Shown here piece by piece: positions 47,901 through 59,800 of a stretch of DNA of 64,000 nucleotides. The notes below the pieces were generated by a model, which worked only from the letters and a program-made list of their open reading frames with translations, made no database searches and had not been told where the DNA came from. The stretch covers positions 25,605,618 through 25,669,617 of the forward strand of contig OZ024809.1 in assembly GCA_964017045.1 (NCBI GenBank), written 5' to 3'. Within the stretch, counting starts at the first letter, position 1. The number at the start of each line of letters is the position of its first letter. Made by a program: the position numbers and the translations under genes. The DNA is from Omphiscola glabra. Lineage: Eukaryota; Mollusca; Gastropoda; Lymnaeidae.

Positions 47901-49755
47901 TGATTCTCATTGATTTAAAAAACTAAGTTTCTTGTAATGAGTGACTTTTTCTCCAAGGCAAAAATTATATTGCTTTTTGCTGAACAATATTGTAATGATC
48001 ATCAGATTGAATGCATATAGAGGTTCCAATGTATTTTGCTGGACTGCCCTAAAGTGATAGAATATTTTTTACTAAACAAGACCTTTTTAAATTGAAAATA
48101 TATATTACGAAATTGATTGATTTTTAAATTCCAAAATGCTTATATAATATTGACCTCATATTCAGACATGATCAAAATATTAAAAATAAACAAAAACATG
48201 AGCCTTCAATGTACTTTAGTACAAGAGCAGATGAAGTTTATACTATTAACTTAATCTTTTCAAACTAAGATATTTTTAATATATATATTTTTTTAAATGC
48301 TTAAAATCTCACAGACATTTTATTTCAATTCAACAACAACAACAAAATAACCAAATGAGAAACCCCAACATCAGAATGAATTACAACACTGTCAATTATA
48401 ATTTGAAAGGAAAAAAACAAGCACTCTATAAAAAAAATACTAGAATTTAAACTATCAAATACAACAGATTTTCACATCCCATTCTGCTAGTCAAATTAGA
48501 GTGGTCATGTTTGAAGACATGTTAAATGTATATAAATATGGCATACGATATCATCTAATACAATAACACATGTATACAGCTGGTTAATTTACTCCATCAG
48601 CCACATTTATCCAACTCACATTGCCACATCTGCTAGTTAATATTAATAGTAGTGATAGTTGCTCAATCTTGGGTTAGACACACACAGAATCAAGTCTTGT
48701 CTGTAACTTGGTAATGAGTGTTATCACCCTTACATATGTTTAAGTATTCATCACTTGAACAAAACATGACGACCAAAGGTATCAAGCAAACGTGTTTAAT
48801 CATACATGGCGCAAGTGTTTCAACAACTTTGGAGTTATTTAATTTAAAAATTTAAACAAAAATGTTTTTCAAAGAATGAAAAATTCTTTGAACACTGCAT
48901 GGTTGCTGTCTTAGCATTGAACAACAGGATTAACAAGATTAATTAACAGCCAAATTTCAGTGACACCTTGTCACTAAATAGACTTTTGTAGCAATGAATT
49001 TGATTTCTTTGAAATGACCTTATAAGCACCAAGTACCAAGTTTTTGCTTTCTGAGCGTCTACTGGTGTTATTCCCCCTCTTTATATGGGACTCTTAATGC
49101 ATAACAAACTAAGAGTGAAATATAAAGTTTTCCCCAAGGCACCAAACGATGGGATTATTATACCACAGTGGGCCATTCCATTTCAGGTTAACAGGAATGA
49201 GAGTAGATGTGATTTAGCTGACACAGCTTGGCCTGAATGAAGTTTAGTTAACCGATAGAAATGTGTCAGTGGTTAAGTCTTTAGACACATAGAAGTGGTT
49301 AAGTCTGCTGGCAAAATGGTTAGAATGACAACTGTACATTGGCATCTACAGCTTAATTATCCCCCTTGTAGGTTTACAAAAGAATCTCATTTTTATGCCA
49401 GAATAAAGGGCAATAACACTTCAATTCAAGGGAATAAACTCTAGATTTTATATTAATTCAGCCTGAATTGTTTTTCTACCAACTTCATCTTGTCCATATA
49501 CAAGATACAACTTTAAAATCATAAAACAATTACCAAGACATCTCGGGGTTTCTTGCAGATGATAATACAATACTCTATTACTGATGACATCAACAGAAGC
49601 TCTACTAAAGGTTACACCAGTTGTCTCCACACACCATTGCTTAACAATTTTTTTTTAAATAATGTACACTGCACATTGAAAAAAAATCATTGGTGTTTTA
49701 CAAATATGTTCAAGTAGTAGAAATCATAAATAATTAATAAAAACAATTCCCAGAG
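47901..49755. other. AT-rich interval between the convergent genes
   Basis: No exon or element recognised. It may be partly 3' UTR of UGGT (- strand); possible polyadenylation words on the - strand include AATAAA complementary to TTTATT near 48318, but none can be chosen. Confidence 0.35.
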
Positions 49756-49759
49756 ATTA

Positions 49760-49882
49760 ATCATCAGCCCCTGGGGGTGCACCCAATGTGTTTACATTGT
49801 AATCATCAACCCCTGGGGGTGCACACAATGTGTTTACATTGTAAGCCCTGGGGGTGCACACAATGTGTTTACATTGTAAGTT
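49760..49882. repeat. 42-bp tandem repeat with a palindromic core, 3 copies
   Basis: Each copy carries CCTGGGGGTGCAC and the perfect inverted repeat CAATGT-GTTT-ACATTG. Confidence 0.82.
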
Positions 49883-50105
49883 TTTAAAAAGTGTGCATGG
49901 AAAGCAGGTCTAGATGGTAGATGTCTATTTTTATATTTGATCTCTTTATAATCATCTATTTAAAACATTTGAATCATCAGTCACCAATACAAAAACCTGG
50001 CAGTGTCAGACAAATCTTATATGAATGAGAACCATTTCTCCCAAGCATTCTGTTAACTACCCAAGTGTAAGAAAAAATTTTTCTGAATGACACTTCTTTC
50101 TTAAA

Positions 50106-50215
50106 ACAGTCACTAAATGCCACTATTTCTTAATACAGTCACTAAATTCCACTATTTCTTAATACAGTCACTAAATTCCACTATTTCTTAATACATTCAC
50201 TGAATGCCACTACTT
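50106..50215. repeat. 29-bp tandem repeat, about 4 copies
   Basis: Copies of CAGTCACTAAATTCCACTAT plus TTCTTAATA. Probably within UGGT 3' UTR sequence. Confidence 0.82.
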
Positions 50216-50830
50216 CCTGTTATGATCCATATTTAAAAGGCACAATGGCAACTCTTGACATGAGACTAAAAATCTGTGACTGTCTCCAGTCATTCAGCAG
50301 ACATTAGAAACAAAATTCCAAACTGAAAAGTTAAATGTAATAAAAGATTTGCCTAGCTCTGCAGAGGTTTGTATTTGTGCTGAATGAAAGGTTAGTTCTG
50401 CTTGGTTGCATGAGTGCTGAATTAAAGATCAGTCCAGATTGGGTGTCAGTGGACAAGTCAAGTTTAATACAAGCTTAATTTGAGCCCAAAGCCAATACTA
50501 CTATACAATGATTGTCCTAACATTGTCAACACCTGTAAATTTTTTTCTCCTAGTGACCGGTCTCTTTTTTATTACTCACATTGCTATACAATAACCCCAA
50601 TAACCACGCAGCTCTTTCATCCTTCATCTGGAATGAGTGTAGAAATAATAATTCACATCACACGTCCCCATCATTCACCACTTACAATCTGTCTGTACGC
50701 TTCAATAAACACCCAGACATTTTGTCCCAGCAATCATTGCCAGCAGGTCCCTCTTACACGCAGCACAATATTATGTTCATGTGAACTTTATACAACAGAT
50801 GAAAACAGGAACATCCTAGCAGAAGACTCA

Positions 50831-50859
50831 TCAAAGTTCAACTTTGTTTGGCTTGGAAC
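50831..50859 (-). CDS. UGGT: UGGT terminal coding exon, KVEL ER-retrieval signal
   Basis: Acceptor CTTTATTTTCAG|GTTCCA. The phase-1 join completes a Gly codon, then SKPNKVEL and TGA. KVEL is a variant of the KDEL/HDEL-type retrieval tetrapeptide expected on a soluble ER enzyme; vertebrate UGGTs also end in such a signal. 3' UTR follows leftwards, its end unknown. Confidence 0.88.
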
Positions 50860-53800
50860 CTGAAAATAAAGTACAGGTCAATTAGTACTGTCTGTTACAT
50901 TTCATTGAAGTTAGATTGATAAAATGGACATGTAGACATACAACCTTTCTAGAGTCATTTCTATTCATTAGGCTAAAACTAATTTATTCTAGAATATGAA
51001 AAAGGACTTGTACAGTAATTTATATTTATTGGGGTATAAATTAATTTTCAACACCAAACACAAGAATGGTTTTAGTGGTGCTGCGCTGTCAATATTTCAT
51101 CAATTACATCAACATTTTATATCATTTTTTTCATATAAAGTATCACATAAACAATTTAACTCATTCCTGACGGCTGGGACTAACTGCTTCATTCAGGGTT
51201 CAGACGGATGCATCCCAGCACACATCTCTCATTCTTAATTAAAAATAGCAATACAATCTTGTGTCACTTGAGACTTTTGGTGATGGCGTGATTTCAATTT
51301 AAAAAGCTGAAGTTTTTATTTTGTTACTCTTTCAATCCATGTGTGCGTTTTAGCATAGCATGTGTTCATCTGAGGTGCCAAAAATCTATTTTTTGCTCAT
51401 TGCTTGTTCGCCTTTATGTTATATTTTTTATTAAAACGTATTCATTTTTGGATGCATTTATCCTTTATTCATTAAAATTAAGTAATATTTAGAAGCTTAA
51501 AAATATATTTTACAAATGTAAATCAACTGCAAAATGGAGTTACTTCCCAGCTCATGAATATATATTAAGTATGGATGTAGCACTGCTAATGCAATGTTAT
51601 AAAAGAATATTTTTTAAAAAATCAATAATATTTGATAGGCTTGCTTCCAGTGTCCATACATAATATGAGTAGTCCCCCCTTAGTGTTCAATGTCAAATCT
51701 TCTCATTGTTATTCCTTCAATGTTTACACTAACTTCTTACCTGTAGGAACATTAGATGACAACTGTGGAAGGTCCTTACCTTTAAGACCATTAGATGACA
51801 ACTGTGGAGGGTCTTTACCTTTAAGACCTTTAGATGACAACTGTGGAGGGTCCTTACCTTTAAGACCTTTAGATGGCAACTGTGGAGGGTCCTTACCTTT
51901 AAGACCTTTAGATGGCAACTGTGGAGGGTCCTTACCTTTAAGACCTTTAGATGGTAACTGATGAGGGTCCTTACCTTTATGATCTTTAGATGGTAACTGT
52001 GGAGGGTCCTTACCTTTAAGCCCTTTAGATGATAACTGTGGAGGGTCGTATTCAATTTGAGCTTTTGTGTTGGTCTGATAAATTTCATCCCATAAAACTT
52101 TAATCTCGTAATCATAATCTTTCCACTCAGGCACAATCCTAATGGCAGCTTGGAGTTTTGGTTCTTTGGTTAGTGGATTATTGCACTGAGGATAAAAGAT
52201 GGAGCAGTATCTATAATATAATCAGTATAGTTATTTGTTAGTGAGCGCATCTGGTGTAGAGATTAATTGTGTAGCTGTTCCTATGTAGTTTGTATTGGTG
52301 ACATTTTGGTTATGAGAGATGACGTGTTTTTTTTATGGTTTAAGCAGCTGGTACGCAGGGTGACAGCTGAATGAAGATCAGCTGCTAGCACTAGCATGCA
52401 GGGAGACAGCTGAATGAAGGAGATCAGCGGCTAGCATGCAGGGAGACAGCTGAATGAAGGAGATCAGCGGCTAGCATGCAGGGAGACAGCTGAATGAAGG
52501 AGATCAGCGGCTAGCATGCAGGGAGACAGCTGAATGAAGGAGATCAGCGGCTAGCATGCAGGGAGACAGCTGAATGAAGGAGATCAGCGGCTAGCATGCA
52601 GCGAGACAGCTGAATGAAGGAGATCAGCTGCTAGCATGCAGCGAGACAGCTGAATGAAGGAGATCAGCTGCTGGAAAAAAGAACCTTACAAAGTATTGAT
52701 TTTTCTGATGTTGATGACTGCTTTTAATTGTGATAAGAGTTTGTAACCTCTCTACAACTGAGCCAGCGATCTGCCTATGCAAATTAAAGTTCGTAACATT
52801 TTGTTAATCATTTGTAAAAATTGAGGTCAGTTTTTTGTCAACATGCTTCCTAAACGCCAGCAACCGCTAAAGAAATTGCAGCACAATAAAAACGTAATGC
52901 TGAGGCTGAAACAGGCAGTAAAGCGGCCATGTCGGAAGAGCATCTTAAAGCAGAATGTGATGTTAATGCTGTAAGTCAACGACAACACAGAGAAAACTTG
53001 TCACAAAATCAACTTCAACAAGAGTGTGAGGCAAGCGCTGATAGACAAAGGAATTTTCACAGTGCAAATCTATTCTAAGTAGACTGTGACCCAATGTGGT
53101 AACCTTTGCTTTTCCCATATGGGGATTCTGGGTGGACCACAGACCTAAAGAAGGCTGTTGGTCCAGGAAATGTGTCCTTCAACATTATTCAGACCATTTT
53201 GCCATTCGTGATGGAAACTTTAACCAGTTCCTCAATGCATGAAAACTGACTCACCAATTCGTGGTTGATACCTTTGCAAAATCTCTTGAATTCATCACAT
53301 AATGCTATTCATGGCCCTGGAAGACAAAGCCAGGGACGATGAAAGAATTGACAAAATTGTCTGCGCAAAACTCATGATAAAGATGCCCATTAAATTGTAA
53401 AATCATGTGATCTATTAAATCCTAGTACACCTAGTATGGAAAATGGCAAATGCACAAAAGAATTCTGTGCCTAGACCAACAGCAATATCATACCCACGAT
53501 GTCAACGCTGAGATGATCCTAGACCAACAGCAATGTCAATGGTTACCCAAGATGTCAACGCTGAGATGATAGTAACCTTGATGAACTTGGGGGAAACAAA
53601 GTGGAAAACAAGACGGGTGGTTCCATACAACCCATCCCTGAAATAAAATACCCACGTACAGATTTGTAGCTCAATTCAAATACGTTTACAATCGGATTGA
53701 CTGTGCAATTATTCGATACGTTACTGTTCACACAAAACAGGAAGCTACTATTAAATGGCATGAAGTAAAAACTTACTAGGAGACCCAATATGTAAGTGCA

Positions 53801-56800
53801 CCTGAAGCATGCTGGAGGCTCAGGGAAACTTTGGAATGGAAAACTCCAAGAGACTGGATTAGAGGAAAGCATCTTCAAAATTCCTCAAGTCAGCATTGAA
53901 AATGTATGCATTGTAGATGCCGTCTTTCCTGAGGTCGTGCAATCAAGAGATGACACCATTACTAACTGTGCAATCAAGAGATGACACCATTGCTAACTGT
54001 GCAATCCTGACTATCAAAAAACCTTGACTCATCAAGAGGTCTTTGAAATGGCACCAGAATAGTTGTCAATCAAATGATGTCTAAAGTCATTGACTGTGCA
54101 ATACTGACCGGATCTTTTAAAGGTACCAGGGTATTTATTCCAAGTGTTATTCTTAAACCCAGTGAGCCTGACCTCCTCTTTAAATTAAGTCAAAAACAGT
54201 TTCCACTGAGACTTGCTATTGTTATGACCATCAACATAAAGCCATGGACAAACACTGAATTCAGTTGCTTTGTGTTTTCCATCCCCAGTATTCATTCATG
54301 GACAACTTTATGTTGTAGTTTCAACAAAAGAATCCTTTCAGCCAGTCAAGGTAAAAGTCTTAAGAACGGATTAACAAGGCAACTTAAAGAAAGACCACAG
54401 AGTTTACACCAAAAATGTGGTCTGCAAAGAAGTTTTTGACCAATTATTAAACTTCATACCCAACCTTGGTTTTATCAATATGTGACAACAATAATGCTCG
54501 CCACCCAGGCATAGATCAGGTACTTCACCTAGTCAGATTTAGTTGTTTATTGCACTGGGCCATAGAACAGGTACTTCAGCTGGTCAGATTTAGTTGTTTA
54601 TTGCACTGGGCCACCCGGGCATAGAACAGGTACTTCAGCTGGTCAGATTTAGTTGTTTATTGCACTGGGCCACCCGGGCATAGAACAGGTACTTCAGCTG
54701 GTCAGATTTAGTTGTTTATTGCACTGGGCACCAAGTAGAGCAGTTTTGTATTTAGTGAAACATCAAGAATATCCCTCTAAAGTTTATTTTACTTTTGCAT
54801 AGTAGAACATAAATCAAATGTTTAGTTTAAAATAGTTCAGTATTCATTGAGCTGTTAACTTTCACATGCACAATGTCTTTTCAAGCGTAACACAGGCTAC
54901 AAGGCTCATAACTCTACCCACCAAATCAATAGTTTTTGCCCTTGCTTTCTCCGACTCGCTGCACCAAGTCTCACAATACAACCACTCCTGGGGCAGTGAC
55001 TTGATCGACACCTGGTGGATCATGTTGTTGGGCAGGTCTTGATCCAAGTTGGACAAGCTGTTGGGGTCCTGGCTCAGACCCTGGTACTGACCGCGGAGAC
55101 GATCGCCCGCAGCAATGCGACGAAACTTCTTCAAATCTACAACATACAAGGCACTGATGTGGTATTTACGGCCGTTCAAGTGGCTGTTCCAGTATCCAGA
55201 GTTCCAAAACCTTCGGATAAAATAGAAATTTAAAAAAAAGGATAACAAAAAGTGTCAAAGAAGTCAAATAAATAATACAAACATTTTTAAATATTGAACA
55301 TTTCACCAAATTCAAAAAGAAATTTGCTGACTTTTTGTTACTGACAATTTTATTTTTAAAAAAAGACTCCATTGGTGAAACTCAAATCATTCAGTTAATT
55401 AATAATTAGATCAAAGAATAAAAAAGAGGATGGTTTTGTTTAAAAAAAAAAAGTATTAAAAAAATTAACTGAAAAGAATAAGAAAGGAAAGTGACTTAAC
55501 TCTTTCTCTCCGGAATTAATTTCCGCGTTCAGACGCAATGATCTATTTTGCATATTTGTTACGCACTACTATGTTATCTCTAAACCATCATAACTTTTTG
55601 TTATTCATCAGAAAATGTTAAGTTTGGTATGGAATTAAAGGGGAATGCATGATCTTTACAGACAATACAGACTTGGGTTTAATTTGTAATATATAAATGT
55701 GATTATGATTTAAGGAAAATAAAAATTTTAAATAAAAAACTCACCAACTGTTGCAAAAATGCTCATTCCAAGTCATATAATCCAAAGTGTAACAAAAATG
55801 TTGTTTTTTTTTTTTAGCTATATCCATATGTGCATCACAAATAATAAAGATAACATTAAAAAAAAAAGAAAAAAATTAAAATCCAAAGCACATTATCCAT
55901 TGTCACCGCCACACAAAAAATGTCCGAAAAAAACTATTTCCCCTGGAACAATCTCTTGATATTAGAACATATTTGCACTGTATCCTTATATGTACTAACA
56001 TCTATTATGGTAAATGGAAAATTTACCAAAAATTTGTCATATCTTTTCATCTGGGTTTAGCTATGGTAAGCCTGAAAACAATCCATATGGATGTGCGGGT
56101 TTGACTCACATCCAGCACAAACGTATACCGGTACAGTTTGCCCTTCACTAAAGTGTTTGCACACTGTCCTTTTTGGAGCTAACAGGCACATGTTTTGCTT
56201 TGATAAGTCTTATTGGAGTGTTGATTTTAATTCTGTAAGAATTATTTATTGAGAGTACAAGCTTGTGAATAATATGTGTGTCTAGCAAAGTAAAAAAAAT
56301 AGTCAAGGTCATTTGACTTACTAGTCACAATACAAGCTCTAAATTTACACTCCTACATTTTTCAAATTCAAGTAAAAACCTGAACTTGTACTCAGTTTTA
56401 GTGCTAAGATCAGCAGCTTTCCTTTTAGAATCCCCATTATTTATAGGAACAATATTAGCTCTTTAGCACTTTACAAAGCACTTTAGCTGGGAGCGGGACT
56501 AATTGCTCATCAGCTGATGAATTATCAATTTCATTATTTTGTCACCAGTACTACTAATACTACTACTAGGATTATAATTATACGATTCATCATCAGAATC
56601 AGCCTCTGCATCCGAAATCATAAAATCATAGTCTGAATCGTCATCAGAGTAATATTTTCAACCTTTATTAGATCGATCACCGATGGGTCAGGTCAAGATT
56701 TCATGTTTGTAAACAAAATTAAAATGGACAATCAAAACAACCGCTTCAAACACTTCGTACTATGTAAAAACGGGTTCAAATAAAGAAAAACCGGATGTTT

Positions 56801-59800
56801 TTCAAAGGGAAATCATTCTAGATTTGATTAAAAGTAACTAAAAATCAATAGCTAAGAAAAGAACCGAAATAAACAGGTTTTTATACATTGACGATGCCAT
56901 AGTCGATCCACCAGAAACTTCATTTAAAATCGACGATGGGAGCGTTGATCCGGAGAGAAAAAGTTAAACAAGCTAATTATTTCATTGCCAGCAGTAATTT
57001 ATACACCTTTAAAGTTTGTCAAACTATTATGTGTCATCTAAAAATGATTTCTTACATTTCTTACTATTTTTAAACAACACCAAGAGACCCAAAAGCAAGG
57101 CTCATGAAAATTCTACCTGAAACCATCCATCTCCTTCCTACTGTCACAGAATGGTGTGTACCCATAGGGTGCCCCGCCCAGATCCAGGTCATATAACTCT
57201 TGGAGGTCAGCTCGAACAATCTGAGGATAATCCGTGGCCAATGGTTAAACACATAAACAGACAACAAAACAGACATCATCCCATTAGCTCCAAAGTGCTT
57301 TTATAAATGCATTTTTAAAAATTAAGTAAAAATTCCACCAGAGGCTGCATTTGTGTTCATTAATTTATAGACATGATATCAAGTTAATGTTAAAATTCAT
57401 TCTAGAAAAACAATATTGAATATGTGAAATTCTCACAGCTAAATTAAAGATGACAATTACGTTTAGGAGAAAAAAATGATTAGATTGATTACCTGATCAG
57501 CATCTACAAATATAATCTTTTTTACATCCAATGGGAACAATACATCCAAAAATAAAATCTTGTAGCTGGTGAGAAAACAGATGATTGGCTGATTATAAGA
57601 CGGTCAAAGTAGGAATAATTCTCAGGATACTCAGTTCATTTAACAGCTGCTCCAATTTAATAATACATTAGAAAATGGGTTCAACTGTAATTGGCTTGTC
57701 TGTGTCATGTGTAGACTTGTATCATCTGCACAATTAACTTTATCTCAGTTTTAAATTATTATATTATTCCATTGATTCTGTATAGGGCATGGGTTGGTTT
57801 TATTATTTTCAACACATTCAAAAGAATTTATTTTGAAATTCGACCCAAAAATCAAAGAAAAATATATTTAGAATCATTATAAAGGCTGAGATCACAATAA
57901 AAATATATTTAGAATCATTATAAAGGTTGAGATCACAATAAAAATATATTTAGAATCATTATAAAGGCTGAGATCACAATAAAAATATATTTAGAATCAT
58001 TATAAAGGCTGAGATCACAATAAAAATATATTTAGAATCATTATAAAGGCTGAGATTACAATAAAAATATATTTAGAATCATTATAAAGGCTGAGATCAC
58101 AATAAAAATATATTTAGAATCATTATAAAGGCTGAGATCACAATAAAAATATATTTAGAATCATTATAAAGGCTGAGATCACAATAAAAATATATTTAGA
58201 ATCATTATAAAGGCTGAGATCACAATAAAAATATATTTAGAATCATTATAAAGGCTGAGATCACAATAAAAATATATGTAGAATCATTATAAAGGCTGAG
58301 ATCACAATAAAAATATATTTAGAATCATTATAATGGCTGAGATCACAATAAAAATATATTTAGAATCATTATAAAGGCTGAGATCACAATAAAAATATAT
58401 TTAGAATCATTATAAAGGCTGAGATCACAATAAAAATATATTTAGAATCATTATAAAGGCTGAGATCACAATAAAAATATATAATTTTAAAATGCTTACC
58501 CCCAAATGATCCTCTGCTTTTCCTTTTGTTGATTTAGCCACCTCGGCCATTTGTACTGTACAAGCTCATATTCAAAACCGTATTCCTGGGCCATATACGG
58601 GATGAAATCCTACAAATAAATTATAAAGGTCTCGTTAAATAATGTCTATTCAAATGGCTACAATTAGTGACAGGTTCATCAGTGAAAATTGTTTTCTTCA
58701 GACTGTAGGCTAAATAATATAGCAGTACAAGAAGTGTCCTATATATGCAAAAAGGATACTGGTATTGGGTAAAGGCAATAACAATTAACTCTAGCTAAAA
58801 TCATTCTTTTCCTCCCCTTAGTAAAACATCCGATTACTTCATCATAATTAAATAGACTGTGTAATCAGCATGAACACAGTTCAAGTCTTTATGTTCACCT
58901 TAAAAGTAGGAGACAGATAGTTTTTGAGGAACCAAAACTTCACTTTAGACTTGGTATTCTTAATGACACTCAACATCATGATTCTGAAACAGAAAGCATT
59001 ACAACACTATAAAAAAACAACACAATTTGGCATCAAAGATGACTAAGTTTTACAATGTCTGATGATTATCAGAGAGATATGTTAGGATTTTATCAAGTGA
59101 AAATTTTACACATATACTTCTTCTATGTAGCACTGAGAACATCCATTCTGAAACTATCAGATCTTGTGTTACATTCCAGTGATCCCAAAAATTTAGAGGA
59201 TAATTGTTTCTTAATTGTGTCAATTCTTGTTCTTGACCCATGAAATGATCCTATAAATCCTATTGTTTGGGACCCACCTCAAGAACCTCTCATACAGATG
59301 TCCAGATGCCACAGAGAATATATTCAGAGTGTTGTCTTTATCCTCATCTTTCTTACCAGTGCCTCCAGTGAATGTACTATAAGGGACAGAGAAAAAACTT
59401 TACATCAAAATAAAAATATACTTATTCAGTGTCTGTTACTGAATGAAATATGTCATTAGGATTTTAAGAAACGTCATATCGGTAGCACAACGTAGCCAGT
59501 ACAAATGATCAAGTTTCTTCAGTAAATGTATAGTAGTTTTATTAGACATTTAAATCAAGCTATAAATTACTAAAATTTAAAATCCTTGTTCAATAACATA
59601 GCATAGAATGAAGATATAATAAATTTACTTTGAAATAGAATCCCACAGTCCTTGGTTATCTTCCTCATCTTGCAGCAAATTCACATCCAATTTGTCTGGC
59701 TTCTTAGACACCTGCAACACAAAAGAACTCAGTCAAAAAATTCAAACTTAACTCAGCAATTTAGCAACACTAACAATCAGATAAAAAATATCACAGCCAA

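Noticed and set aside
51724..51740. Natural UGGT C-terminus at ...VPTGKKLV
   Set aside because: CAG|GTAAGAAG here is a strong donor, and splicing to 50859 restores an ER-retrieval signal. Retained only as a possible intron-retention product.
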